A stretch of 64,000 nucleotides of DNA from Leucobacter sp. UCMA 4100 (GCF_027853335.1 NZ_JAFEUS010000002.1:1038514-1102513), one strand, 5' to 3'. Numbered from the stretch's first letter, positions 33,964 to 43,462 are shown. Numbers and translations are program-made. Notes: a model not told the origin generated them from the letters alone.

Positions 33964-36900
33964 CTAGCTCAGCTCTTCTTCCTGCTTGTTACGGCGCGCA
34001 ATAAGCACGACCGCTCCTGCAAGGAGAACAAGAAGCGCTGCTCCCATGACCGGCAAGGTGAGTGCCGAACCGGTATTGGGCAGCTGGCCCTTCCCACCGT
34101 CGGTAGGTTTGCCACCATCGGTCGAACCACCGTCAGTCGAACCACCGTCAGTCACTGCATCAGCATCAGCATCAGCATCAGCATCAGTCTCAGTCGCTGC
34201 GTCTGCGTCAACATCAGCGTCAGTCTCGGTCGCTGCGTCAGCATCTACGTCAGCGTCAGCGTCGGTTTCGGTAGCCGCATCAGCGTCAACATCAGCGTCA
34301 GTCTCAGTAGCTGCATCAGCGTCAACGTCTGCATCAGTCTCAGTAGCTGCATCAGCATCTACATCAGCGTCAGCGTCAGTTTCGGTCGCTGCGTCTGCGT
34401 CAACATCAGCGTCAGTCTCAGTAGCCGCATCAGCGTCAACATCTGCATCAGTCTCGGTCGCTGCGTCTGCGTCAACATCAGCGTCAGTCTCAGTAGCCGC
34501 ATCAGCGTCAACGTCTGCATCAGTCTCAGTAGCTGCATCAGCATCTACATCAGCGTCAGCGTCAGTTTCGGTCGCTGCGTCTGCGTCAACATCAGCGTCA
34601 GTCTCAGTAGCCGCATCAGCGTCAACATCTGCATCAGTCTCAGTCGCTGCGTCTGCGTCAACATCAGCGCCAGTTTCGGTAGCTGCGTCAGCATCTACGT
34701 CAGCGTCAGCGTCGGTTTCGGTAGCCGCATCAGCGTCAACATCAGCGTCAGTCTCAGTCGCTGCGTCTGCGTCAACATCAGCGTCAGTTTCGGTAGCTGC
34801 GTCAGCATCTACGTCAGCGTCAGCGTCGGTTTCGGTAGCCGCATCAGCGTCAACATCAGCGTCAGTCTCAGTAGCTGCATCAGCATCTACATCAGCATCA
34901 GCATCAGCATCAGCATCAGCATCAGCATCAGTTTCGGTAGCTACGTCAGCATCTGCATCAGCATCTGCATCTGCATCAGTTTCGGTAGCTACGTCTGCAT
35001 CTGCATCAGCATCAGTTTCGGTAGCCGCATCAGCATCTACGTCAGCGTCAGTCTCGGTCGCTGCGTCTGCGTCTGCGTCTGCGTCAACATCAGCGTCAGC
35101 TTCGGTAGCCGCGTCAGCATCTACGTCAGCATCTGCGTCGGTTTCAGTAGCCACATCAGCGTCAACATCAGCATCAGTTTCAGTAGCTGCGTCAGCATCT
35201 ACATCAGCGTCAGCGTCAGTCTCAGTAGCTGCGTCTGCATCAGCATCAGCATCAGCATCGGTTTCGGTAGCTGCATCAGCATCTACATCAGCGTCAGCGT
35301 CAGCATCAGTTTCAGTAGCTGCATCAGCGTCAGCATCAGCGTCAGCGTCGGTTTCGGTAGCCGCATCAGCGTCTGCATCAGCATCAACCGCTACGTCAGT
35401 GTCCGTTTCTTCGTTCTCAACGACCTTGACCGTCACCTCGTCTTCCGAGAGCTGACCCTCGAAATCCTGTTCGGCACGGATCGTGTAATCGCCTGGTTCG
35501 ACGTCATCAAACGTGACGCTCCAGGTGCCGTCTTCGCCAACGACGGTCGTCTCAGTTGCAACGACGTTACCGTCGGCGTCTTTGAGCTCAACCGTAATGT
35601 CAGCACCGGGCTCTCCGGTTCCCTTGACGGGAAGCTCGCCTGCGCCAACCTCATCAGCGTCACCAGGAGAGGTAATCAGCACGTCATCAGCGGCTTCATC
35701 AGCGCTCTTAGCGGTCGAAGATGCCAGTGCAAGCTTCGCGACTCCACTCGCTGCGTGCCCGCTGTTGTTGCCAGGCAGAAGCGTCAATGAGAGAGCGCGA
35801 ACCGTGAACGAGCCGTCACCCAGGTCGCCACCCGAACGGTTCAGCGGTGCAGCGGTTGGCTGCTCGTTGATCCGCAATGAGACGACCTTATCGGCGATTG
35901 CCTCCAGCACGGGGTTAAGCGGTTTAAAGACCGTCTCGGTGATCTTGTTCACCGCGGGGGTAAGCCCTGAGGTGACAAGGTCGAGCGCGTTCAGAACGAT
36001 CGGCCCAAGTGCGCTCGTGAGCACACCCGAGACTGCATCGGTCGCCGTGTTGACTACGCCAGCAAGTATGTCTGCAATGATCTGGAACGGTCCAGGCAGG
36101 GCGAAGTCGAACTTAATCGTTGGCTTTGATCCGCTCAGGCCAGCAAAGTCAGCGATGCTGCCCTTGATCGTCAGTCCGCCGCCAACAACGTTCTGCCAGC
36201 TCGGTGATCCGACGACAGGAATGTATGGAAGGTGGCCCTGAATGTTAATGTCTCCAGCGATCGTGAGCGACAGCTTGTTCAGTGACCCCATGACCATATC
36301 GCTGATCTTGGTCGTAACGCCAGCAACCGTGTCGGCGATACCGGTGGTTACCGCCTGCACGAACTGCTCTGAGAACACCTCGGTGTTCGGGTCGAGACCG
36401 TTGAGCCCGTTAGGCCCGCCGACGAGCTTGGCGAGGTCAACCTGCACCATGCCGGTGTTCGGCTCGATCACGATCGACCCCGAGTCATTCGTCCAAGGGT
36501 CTTGCAGAAGCGTCTGTGTAATGTGCGAAACAACCTGATCGAGGCCATCGATCGAAACCTGAAGGTCATTCGACTTGATACGTGCGCCGCCTGCAACGCT
36601 CGAAACCTGAACAGCGTTTACCGTGTTCTTGATCTGGCCGAGCACTGCGTTCAGTGGGCCATTCTGGTTGACGAGCGCATCGATAGGCTTGATGGCCTCG
36701 TTGAGCACTGACGTGATGACGTTATCGACGGTTCCCACGAGCGGGCTGCGCAGTCGCAAGTCGGCACCGGCGACAACATACTCCGAGGTGCAGTCTCCGC
36801 TCGTGCAGTCAACTGACGATGCGAGAGCACCGATTTGCAGGCGTGCCTGGTCGAGCAGGTTGTCGGTCAGAACATCAACACCAACCTGACCAAAGAGGTC

Positions 36901-37413
36901 AATGAGGTCAACGTATGCGGGGTTGGTGCCAACACCCTGGTTCGGGCTGACAGCAATAGCACCGCCTTCGCCGATACCGCCGGCTGAAGCCTTCGACTCA
37001 GTGTGTGAGGGCGACGAAGCGTAGCTCGACCATGCACCAACCTCACCGAGATTGATCAGGCCGCGTCCGTCGGCATTCTTAAAGAGGGGAAGCTGAAGAC
37101 CGGGACCAAGATCAATCAGCGTGTTGCCCAAAAGCCCCACGTCAAGCTGATTCCGGTCGGGCCCAACGGCTCCGGGGTAGCTCGATCGCGTCAGTCCTGA
37201 GTCTACGACCTCAAGACCGAGCGCGTCGGCAAATATGATTTCGCCCTGAGCGGCTGATGCCGCGTCAGAGTCGTACGAGAAGGCTGCGTGAGCGGGAGTC
37301 ACAACTGCCGTTGCCATCGCTGGTGCGATGACGACCGACGCGGCAGCAGTAAGCGCTACTCCCCTCAGCCCTCTTCGACGGGTAAAACCCGCCTTCGGTA
37401 TTACTGCTTTCAA
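33964..37413 (-). CDS. LPXTG-anchored 'choice-of-anchor G'-like surface protein with acidic stalk
   Basis: Large exported protein of 1149 residues. It starts with TTG at 37413, preceded by AAGGAG at 5 bp. A signal peptide ([21 protein letters not shown], cleavage after AHA) leads to a globular region of about 540 residues rich in Val/Leu/Asp/Gly, with two Cys close together (DCTSGDC), that resembles choice-of-anchor G proteins. Residues about 585-665 form a bacterial Ig-like domain ([13 protein letters not shown]...[21 protein letters not shown]). Residues about 670-1085 are 30 acidic repeats of the type [12 protein letters not shown]. The end is a sorting signal: LPNTG, a hydrophobic helix ([20 protein letters not shown]) and RRNKQ. 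Sortase-anchored to the wall with the repeats as a stalk (inference by analogy with Sdr/Clf proteins). Confidence 0.88.
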   Translation of the reverse strand: MKAVIPKAGFTRRRGLRGVALTAAASVVIAPAMATAVVTPAHAAFSYDSDAASAAQGEIIFADALGLEVVDSGLTRSSYPGAVGPDRNQLDVGLLGNTLIDLGPGLQLPLFKNADGRGLINLGEVGAWSSYASSPSHTESKASAGGIGEGGAIAVSPNQGVGTNPAYVDLIDLFGQVGVDVLTDNLLDQARLQIGALASSVDCTSGDCTSEYVVAGADLRLRSPLVGTVDNVITSVLNEAIKPIDALVNQNGPLNAVLGQIKNTVNAVQVSSVAGGARIKSNDLQVSIDGLDQVVSHITQTLLQDPWTNDSGSIVIEPNTGMVQVDLAKLVGGPNGLNGLDPNTEVFSEQFVQAVTTGIADTVAGVTTKISDMVMGSLNKLSLTIAGDINIQGHLPYIPVVGSPSWQNVVGGGLTIKGSIADFAGLSGSKPTIKFDFALPGPFQIIADILAGVVNTATDAVSGVLTSALGPIVLNALDLVTSGLTPAVNKITETVFKPLNPVLEAIADKVVSLRINEQPTAAPLNRSGGDLGDGSFTVRALSLTLLPGNNSGHAASGVAKLALASSTAKSADEAADDVLITSPGDADEVGAGELPVKGTGEPGADITVELKDADGNVVATETTVVGEDGTWSVTFDDVEPGDYTIRAEQDFEGQLSEDEVTVKVVENEETDTDVAVDADADADAATETDADADADADAATETDADADADVDADAATETDADADADADAATETDADADVDADAATETDADVDADVATETDADADVDADAATEADADVDADADADAATETDADVDADAATETDADADADVATETDADADADADADVATETDADADADADADADVDADAATETDADVDADAATETDADADVDADAATETDADVDADAATETDADVDADAATETDADADVDADAATETGADVDADAATETDADVDADAATETDADVDADAATETDADADVDADAATETDADVDADAATETDADVDADAATETDADVDADAATETDADVDADAATETDADADVDADAATETDADVDADAATETDADVDADAATETDADADVDADAATETDADVDADAATETDADADADADAVTDGGSTDGGSTDGGKPTDGGKGQLPNTGSALTLPVMGAALLVLLAGAVVLIARRNKQEEELS
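34157..35404. repeat. Coding repeat array: about 30 units of 36-48 bp (Asp-Ala / ATET)
   Basis: Inside the surface-protein gene the sequence is built from hexamers encoding Asp-Ala or Asp-Val (GCATCA, GCGTCA, GCATCT on the plus strand), punctuated about every 12, 14 or 16 codons by Ala-Thr-Glu-Thr. The N-terminal third (34880-35404) is irregular. The C-terminal two thirds is much more regular, with alternating 12- and 14-residue units and near-identical DNA, which indicates recent duplication. Confidence 0.92.
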
Positions 37414-37890
37414 GGTAACTCCTTAACCCTAGATTGTTATCTCTTGCAGTCGAACAGAGACGTGGAAAACAGGGCTCAACGCCCGTTTGGCACATTGGTG
37501 CCCTTGCCCACGGGGCTAAGACTATGAAGCAAGACCCCCGACGACCTACGTCGTTCAGCATTACGACATTCCCGCGTCAGAATTACGATGCGTGGCGTGA
37601 ATGTTTACTCTTCAAACTCAGAAAACCTCAGATTTTTTGGTTCAAAATACCGGTAAAAACGGCATATTACGAGGAATTTCCCCTTTGCCCCACGTTTGGG
37701 GTATAACTATCCTCAAAGCTGGGGGAAACTACTTATTCAAAAGGAGGCAGCTGATGTATTTCGGGGTTCGGCCCTCGCTCCTGGCTTAGCCAATAGCCAG
37801 AAGGAGTGAGATGAAGACGCATTTTTCACACGACGTATCCATTGATACCGTTGAGAAAGTGAAGCAGTACCGGGTTCAATCACAGGGCAT
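37414..37890. other. Divergent control region of the surface-protein operon and the LuxR-type regulator
   Basis: AT-rich region without a standard gene. On the plus strand TATAAC at 37702-37707 is a likely -10 box; it is directly preceded by the inverted repeat CCCCA-CGTT-TGGGG (37688-37701), a possible operator. The presumed transcript then carries a strong Shine-Dalgarno with an 11-residue ORF (37754-37789), a hairpin CTGGCT/AGCCAG (37781-37800), and a second strong Shine-Dalgarno (AGAAGGAG) with ATG at 37811. That ATG reads a frame different from the regulator that begins at 37891. Confidence 0.6.
37754..37789 (+). CDS. Possible 11-residue leader peptide
   Basis: The ATG at 37754 follows AAAAGGAGG by 6 bp and encodes MYFGVRPSLLA before a TAG. 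The stop codon lies within the 5' arm of the hairpin CTGGCT...AGCCAG. Position, strong ribosome binding site and hairpin suggest a regulatory leader; there is no evidence that the peptide itself is functional. Confidence 0.4.
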   Translation: MYFGVRPSLLA

Positions 37891-40260
37891 TTGGCTTATC
37901 AACACAGCGTTCTCGTCACCGCGCCACTCGGTAGCGCGACCGCCGACCTCGTGCGTGAAGCGATCGCTGAACTCAGCCAGACCTATACGGTCGTTCGAAC
38001 ACCATCGCCGCTGCCATCGCCAGACCAGCTTCGTGACCGGACCGCTCCCGTGCTCTTCGTTGCAGAAAAGGCTGAGGCCATCACGAAAGCCGACCTTGAG
38101 CGGCTCACCCCGTTCGCCGATGGAGGAGGCCTCTTCCTTATCGCGAGTGAGCATGACTCGACCAGTCGAGCTCTTCTCTCATCGCTCAAGTCTCTGAGCA
38201 CTTCCAATGCGCAGTCTGACGATACGCCAGGGTTTGTCCATATTCGCATCGACCCGCTTCCGTTCGCCGAGATTCAGTTGCTCGTGAATCAATGCACAGG
38301 TGAGCACCTGCCCGACATACTCAGCCGTGAAGCCATAGCTGAGCTTTCCTACGGTAGGTACGGGTGGATCCGCGATCTCACGACGCTGTGGAGCCTCGGT
38401 CATCTTACGGCCAGGCCGTTCGCCGCGATTCCCGCGTCACCGTTGCCTCCTGCGCGGCTTCCAGAAATCGCAAGAGTCGTTGAGATGCTCCGCGATTTAG
38501 ACTCGCAGGCCATGTGCACGGCGATCATTCTCTCTGAAATAGAGCCCCTGAGTTTGACGAGTGCTGCGAACGTCTTTGACCGTCAACACGTGCGCGAACT
38601 CGTTGCAAAGTCAATCCTTACGAGCCACGGATCGAATGATCGGTACACGGTTGCGCCGTTCATTGGTGCCGCGCTTCGTGAGCTATGCCCGAGTGACGAG
38701 CTCAGTACCGCGAGCATGCATGCTGCTGAACGCTTGCTACTCTTTGAGCACATTGGCATCCAGCTCAGGGGGCGCGATGCGACATTTTGTGCACGAAACA
38801 CCGACGTTGCACGGCTGCTCACTACCGCTGAGAAGAGCCATCTGGTCACCCCTTATAAAGAGCTCCTTGAGCGAACATTTGCCGAAAAGGTGCAATTCGC
38901 GGCACCAGAAAACTATCGCTCGGTAATGTTACAAATTGCCCAGATCGAGCATCAGATTTCGCCACTCGACCAGACTCGCATGCACATCCGTCAGGGGCAC
39001 TCGAGTGAACTCGATGAATCACTCGCCATGCTCCATGCGAGTTCGTGCCCCAACACGGCGATAGGTGCCCGCTTCATGCATGCCCATGCGCACGCACGCT
39101 ACGGTAATGACCTGGCTTCCCCGCCTGCTGCACACGAAGACCAGCCGTCTCACGAGCATCACGAGTTTCGTCTCTGGAAGTCTTGGAACAATCCAGATAT
39201 CGAAAACCCCGTGCCAGACCTGCACGACTCACTCGCCGAGCATCCAGAGCGCATTGTTCGTGACGCACACCAGGCGCTCATCGACCTTGACCTCGTGTGG
39301 CATGGCCAAAACCCACCTTCCGGGTCTTGGCTTCGCAATACTTCCCGGCAACCCCTCTTCGCACGCACCCTGCATTCCGGCATCGCCGAGATAGCAGCGA
39401 CCGTGCTCATCGCTCAAGCACTCATTGCTTACCTCGCGGGCGAGTTCAGTCTCAGGGTCAAAGAACTGCGCATCGCAGCGGGTTTTTTCCCTGCGTCTGC
39501 GTACCACCAGTCGTGGATCACGTTGCTCGAGCACGCCGATCACGCCGCAAAGCGCTCAGACCTTGTCGCTTGCGCACGAGAACTCCACGGTCTGACCCTT
39601 GCTATACCCGAACTCGTTGGGTTACGTCTCAAAAAGTACCTGGAGGTGCTGAGCCGGGCAGTAAGTGCAGTTGCCGCTGATTCGTCTGACCATCTGTACA
39701 ACCATCTCGCAACAACATTGCCGGTCGGTCGACAACACCTGTATTACGCAGGCCGTTTCGACGTGCTCTTGCGCACGCGCTCAATGCACGCCGAAACCGA
39801 TAATGTTCTTCCCATCATCAGACTCGCGAGAAAGCATCTCGAAGCAAAGGCCGAGATGAACCCGCACGCACTGTCGCGTGTGGCTGATACGTTTCACCAG
39901 TATGGGCATGTCTCGCTCGCGTTCAATGCCCTCCACGATGCCCGCCAGGTTTATACCTCGAGAAGAGCCTCAAGCAAAGTGGCTGAGTGCAATACCAAGC
40001 TCGAGGCAATCAAAGAAACCGCCAGACGTATCGCCCCTTGGCACACCAATATCTCGTTGCGCCTGCCTGAAGTGTTGAAACTCTCGCATCGCGAGCTCGC
40101 CGCAGCAAAGCTCGCTGCACAAGGGCTTTCAAATAAGGCGATCGCTGAGGCGCTCGGCATCAAGATTCGAACGATCGAGTCGCACATAGCCCAGGCCAGG
40201 GCAAAGCTTGGAGCAAAGAGCAGAAAGGACCTTTCGCAACTCCTACCCCACGAGCATTAG
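37891..40260 (+). CDS. Large LuxR-family regulator (LAL/STAND-like) with degenerate ATPase motifs
   Basis: Regulator of about 789 residues. The C-terminal 60 residues are a LuxR helix-turn-helix (LKLSHRELAAAKLAAQGLSNKAIAEALGIKIRTIESHIAQARAKLG). The N-terminus looks like a decayed AAA/STAND module: VLVTAPLGSATADLV stands where a Walker A (GPxGxGKT) belongs and has lost the Lys, and PVLFVAEKAEAITKADLERL...LFLIASEHD replaces Walker B. The middle is helical, tetratricopeptide-like. Only TTG at 37891 opens this frame (an in-frame TGA sits at 37852), with a poor ribosome site; the strong ATG at 37811 is in another frame. A frameshift near the 5' end is possible. Divergent from the surface-protein operon, so its probable target. 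Confidence 0.8.
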   Translation: MAYQHSVLVTAPLGSATADLVREAIAELSQTYTVVRTPSPLPSPDQLRDRTAPVLFVAEKAEAITKADLERLTPFADGGGLFLIASEHDSTSRALLSSLKSLSTSNAQSDDTPGFVHIRIDPLPFAEIQLLVNQCTGEHLPDILSREAIAELSYGRYGWIRDLTTLWSLGHLTARPFAAIPASPLPPARLPEIARVVEMLRDLDSQAMCTAIILSEIEPLSLTSAANVFDRQHVRELVAKSILTSHGSNDRYTVAPFIGAALRELCPSDELSTASMHAAERLLLFEHIGIQLRGRDATFCARNTDVARLLTTAEKSHLVTPYKELLERTFAEKVQFAAPENYRSVMLQIAQIEHQISPLDQTRMHIRQGHSSELDESLAMLHASSCPNTAIGARFMHAHAHARYGNDLASPPAAHEDQPSHEHHEFRLWKSWNNPDIENPVPDLHDSLAEHPERIVRDAHQALIDLDLVWHGQNPPSGSWLRNTSRQPLFARTLHSGIAEIAATVLIAQALIAYLAGEFSLRVKELRIAAGFFPASAYHQSWITLLEHADHAAKRSDLVACARELHGLTLAIPELVGLRLKKYLEVLSRAVSAVAADSSDHLYNHLATTLPVGRQHLYYAGRFDVLLRTRSMHAETDNVLPIIRLARKHLEAKAEMNPHALSRVADTFHQYGHVSLAFNALHDARQVYTSRRASSKVAECNTKLEAIKETARRIAPWHTNISLRLPEVLKLSHRELAAAKLAAQGLSNKAIAEALGIKIRTIESHIAQARAKLGAKSRKDLSQLLPHEH

Positions 40261-40321
40261 CTGGCTAAGGTCACTCACTTCGTTCACCCACCCGTCGCAC
40301 GCATCGGCTATTGTGTGACCC

Positions 40322-41638
40322 ATGACGACTCTGCCCGTGAGCACTCCTGAAGACGACATTCCCGTAAAGAAGCGGGTCGTGTTCGCATGGTCGTTATGGG
40401 ACTGGGGCTCGGCAGCGTTCAACGCTGTTGTCACGACCTTCGTGTTTGCCACCTACCTCGTGAGCGGTGCCTTCGGCGACGAGTCAGAGGTTTCGCCAAA
40501 GCTGGGCTTTGCGCTCACCATCGCGGGCATCGTGATCGCGCTCGTGGCGCCCATCGCGGGGCGCATCTCTGACTCGGGCGGTCACCGCAAGCGCTGGCTC
40601 GGTGTCAACAGCGCTATCGTGGCCGCGTGTATCGCGCTGCTCGTGTTCGTGGCACCCGAAGAGCGATACCTCACCTTCGCGCTCATCGTGCTCGCCGTTG
40701 GTAATGTCGCCTTCGAGTTCGCGAGTGTGAGTTACAACTCGATGCTTACGCAGGTATCGACGAATGCCAACGTGGGCAAGGTCTCTGGCTTCGGCTGGGG
40801 CATGGGTTATATCGGCGGCATCGTGCTGCTCGGTATTCTGCTCGTTGGCTTCATCTTTCCAGACGAGGGCTGGTTCGGCGTCACCGCTGACAACGCGTGG
40901 AACATTCGCATCGCAATGCTCTTCTCGGCAGTATGGTTCGGCGTCTTCGCCCTTCCCGTACTCTTCGCCGTGCCCGAGATTAACGCAACACCAAACCGTG
41001 AGCGTGCCACCGTCGTCTCTGCCTATCGCGACCTCTTTCGCACGATTTCAAACCTGTGGAAGACCGCTCGGCAAACCCTCTTCTACCTCTTTGCGAGCGC
41101 CGTCTTTCGTGACGGCCTCGCCGGCGTCTTCGCGTTCGGCGGCGTCATCGCGGCGGCTTCGTTCGGCTTCTCTGCTGACACCGTCATCATCTTTGCCATC
41201 GCCGCAAACGTCGTCGCCGGCCTCGCCACGATCTTGTGTGGCGCGCTCGAGGATCGCCTCGGCGCAAAGAACATCATGGTCGGCTCCCTCATCTCGATGG
41301 TGCTCTTCGGCCTGCTCGTCTTCATGCTCGCCGACTTCGGCGCATGGGTGTTCTGGGTGTTTGGCCTGCTACTGTGCGTGTTCGTTGGGCCCGTGCAGTC
41401 TTCGAGTCGCACCTACCTCGCCAAGCTCATTCCCAAGGGCCGCGAGGGCGAAATCTTCGGGCTCTACGCGACGACCGGCCGGGCCGTCTCGTTCCTCTCA
41501 CCGGCGGCCTTCTCGGTCGCGGTGGTCATCGGCGGCAGCACGATCTACGGCATTCTCGGCATCGTGTTTGTCGTGCTCGTCGGCCTGCTGCTCCTGCTGC
41601 CCGTGCAGGCAACGGCGATCGAAGCACGCGACGAGTAG
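40322..41638 (+). CDS. MFS transporter, UMF1/Atg22-like
   Basis: Twelve-helix transporter of 438 residues. The N-terminus KKRVVFAWSLWDWGSAAFNAVVTTFVFATYL is the hallmark of the UMF1 (vacuole effluxer Atg22-like) branch, and GRISDSGGHRKRWLGV is the loop 2-3 motif of the major facilitator superfamily. FGPVQSSSRTYLAKLIPKGREGEIFGLYATTGRAVSFLSP matches the later conserved block. Members are thought to export amino acids or other small molecules; substrate unknown. It follows the LuxR-type regulator by 61 bp on the same strand but is probably separate. Confidence 0.9.
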   Translation: MTTLPVSTPEDDIPVKKRVVFAWSLWDWGSAAFNAVVTTFVFATYLVSGAFGDESEVSPKLGFALTIAGIVIALVAPIAGRISDSGGHRKRWLGVNSAIVAACIALLVFVAPEERYLTFALIVLAVGNVAFEFASVSYNSMLTQVSTNANVGKVSGFGWGMGYIGGIVLLGILLVGFIFPDEGWFGVTADNAWNIRIAMLFSAVWFGVFALPVLFAVPEINATPNRERATVVSAYRDLFRTISNLWKTARQTLFYLFASAVFRDGLAGVFAFGGVIAAASFGFSADTVIIFAIAANVVAGLATILCGALEDRLGAKNIMVGSLISMVLFGLLVFMLADFGAWVFWVFGLLLCVFVGPVQSSSRTYLAKLIPKGREGEIFGLYATTGRAVSFLSPAAFSVAVVIGGSTIYGILGIVFVVLVGLLLLLPVQATAIEARDE

Positions 41639-41701
41639 TACCGCCTGCAGCGTGCTCAGCGCCGCCTGAGACGCACATTCACCCCACGGGGCGGGGCTGA
41701 C

Positions 41702-42442
41702 CTAGGAGTCGAAGCCTGCCTCGATGAGGGTGCTCGCGCGCTCGGTCTGCTGCTGAATATCAAGCATGTCTTCTTCGACCCTCAAGCCGAGATCGCGGTC
41801 GACGTGCAGCGCCATCGAGTGGGCCGCATTGCGCACGTCGCGCTGTTCAATCGCCTGAAGCACCGCGGCATGGTCACGGTGCTGCGTTGCGTCGTCGAGG
41901 CCGTGAAACACGCGCCCCTCTGAAATCGCTTTCTTGAGCACGCTCATGACGCCAAGATAGAGGTCTTGGAGCAGCTTCGATCCGCTCGCCTCAACGATCA
42001 AGTGGTGAAAAGAGCTCAGTGAGCCGAGTGAGCCGGTCTCGGCGCCGGGAACGAGCAGTCGTTCGTACGCCTCGCGGATCTGCTCAAGCTGTTCATCGGT
42101 GCGGTGGATCGCCGCGTGCTGCGCCGCCTCGATCTCGAGCGACCTGCGGTACACGAGCACTTCTTCGATGTCGTGGTCCATGAGGAACTGTGAAAGAACC
42201 GACGAAACCGGTGTGCGGGCACGAACGAACGTGCCCACACCCGGAATCGTCTCAAGCATACCGAGGTTTGCGAGTGAGCGAACCGCCTCTCGCACGGTCG
42301 ATTTACCGACGCCGATGAGTTCCATCAGCTCGGGCTCTTTGGGAATACGCTCGCCCACGGCCCAATCGCCCTGAGAAATACGCGCCCGAAGAAACGCAAG
42401 TGTGTCTTGCGACTTCTGCGAACCTCTCGTGATCGCGCTCAT
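41702..42442 (-). CDS. GntR-family regulator, FadR/FCD subfamily
   Basis: Regulator of 246 residues. The N-terminal winged helix contains RISQGDWAVGERIPKEPELMELIGVGKSTVREAVRSLANLGMLETIPGVGTFV. The C-terminal all-helical FCD ligand domain has RRSLEIEAAQHAAIHRTDEQLEQI and the metal-site His residues in FHHLIVEASG and RDHAAVLQAIEQRD. FCD regulators respond to small organic acids. A minus-strand -10 box TATAGT (42475-42480) and AAGGAGG precede it, so it likely has its own promoter after hmuT. Its target may be elsewhere. Confidence 0.9.
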   Translation of the reverse strand: MSAITRGSQKSQDTLAFLRARISQGDWAVGERIPKEPELMELIGVGKSTVREAVRSLANLGMLETIPGVGTFVRARTPVSSVLSQFLMDHDIEEVLVYRRSLEIEAAQHAAIHRTDEQLEQIREAYERLLVPGAETGSLGSLSSFHHLIVEASGSKLLQDLYLGVMSVLKKAISEGRVFHGLDDATQHRDHAAVLQAIEQRDVRNAAHSMALHVDRDLGLRVEEDMLDIQQQTERASTLIEAGFDS

Positions 42443-42492
42443 GAACGTTCCCTTTCTCGAACCAACCTCCTTGTACTATATCTTCAATATGC

Positions 42493-43437
42493 CTAGCGTA
42501 AGCTCTCAACCCAGGAAGCGAGAGTGTCGAGACCGTGAATAGTCGTGGTGAGGCCGAGCGCCTGCACATCGCTTCCCTCAACGCGCAGCACGCGGTCTTG
42601 CGCGATCGCGTCGAGGCCGTTCACAGCGTCGTTACCGAGCAGCTCTGAGAAGAGACGATCGCCAGAGCCGTTCATGTCGATGAGCACGATGCCATCAGGG
42701 TTTGCCTCGACGACCTGCTCTGCCTGAATGGGCCCGGTCGTCTCGATGCCGAGTTCGGCGCTCACGTTGGTTGCGCCGGCAAGACCCAAGAGGTGTGATG
42801 GGAAGGCGTTTGCCGCGGTAATGAAGGGGCGACCGGCCTGGTTACTGAGCAGCAGCACGCGCGGTGCGTCGCCGTCGGCCTTAGCGCGCTCGGTGAGTCC
42901 CTCGCGTAGGGTACTGCTCAGCTCTGCCGCCTTGTCGCTGGCACCGACCTCTGCCCCGATGAGCTCGACGTTTTCAATCAGGTCTTCTGGCGTCGACCAG
43001 GTATTCGGAGTGAGCAAGGTCTCGATACCCGCGTGCTCAAGCACGGTGCCAATCGTGTCTTCGGCGCCGTGGCGCGGCGTCATGATCACGAGGTCGGGCG
43101 AGAGGTCGATCACGGTCTCGGCGTCGAGTTCTTTTTCGACGGCATAGGTGCTCTCGACGTTTGCGAGTTGCTCGATGTGGCCGCCGAGCACCGGGTTGCG
43201 AACCGCTTCGGGCATCATCACGATGTGGTCTTCGAGGCCGAGCTCGGCGAGCACCTCGGTCGCCTCATAGCTGAGGGCCGCAATGCGCTCGGGGGTCGCC
43301 TTCTCGGCGGTCTCGGTCGTCGCCTCCGGCTGCTCCTTGGGAGCCTCGGTTGAGGTCGAGCACGCTGCGAGCGTGAGCATGAGCGCGCTGGCCGCAGCGG
43401 CGGCCACGAGCTTGGCAGCCCGGTTCATCGTTGTCAT
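42493..43437 (-). CDS. hmuT: Haem ABC transporter substrate-binding lipoprotein HmuT
   Basis: Haem-binding lipoprotein of about 314 residues: signal peptide with lipobox TLAAC, a Thr/Glu-rich linker, then a class III solute-binding fold. Typical HmuT/BhuT segments are ERIAALSYEATEVLAELGLEDHIV, DLSPDLVIMTPRHGAEDTIG and LLSNQAGRPFITAANAFPSHLLGLAGATNVSAELG. ATG at 43437 is chosen because AAAGGA lies 8 bp upstream; ATG at 43458 would place that site inside the gene. Last gene of the hmuU-hmuV-hmuT unit. Confidence 0.87.
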   Translation of the reverse strand: MTTMNRAAKLVAAAAASALMLTLAACSTSTEAPKEQPEATTETAEKATPERIAALSYEATEVLAELGLEDHIVMMPEAVRNPVLGGHIEQLANVESTYAVEKELDAETVIDLSPDLVIMTPRHGAEDTIGTVLEHAGIETLLTPNTWSTPEDLIENVELIGAEVGASDKAAELSSTLREGLTERAKADGDAPRVLLLSNQAGRPFITAANAFPSHLLGLAGATNVSAELGIETTGPIQAEQVVEANPDGIVLIDMNGSGDRLFSELLGNDAVNGLDAIAQDRVLRVEGSDVQALGLTTTIHGLDTLASWVESLR

Positions 43438-43462
43438 GGGTGTTCCTTTAGTGTTCATGGTT

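Noticed and set aside
33505-35790. Long plus-strand open frames (489 and 761 codons) across the surface-protein gene, rich in Ser/Ala/Val or Ile/Ser/Cys, looking like a serine-rich adhesin
   Set aside because: They are antisense readings of the hexamer repeat, which is stop-free in several frames. The minus-strand frame has the signal peptide, Ig-like domain and LPNTG sorting signal; the plus-strand frames have none.
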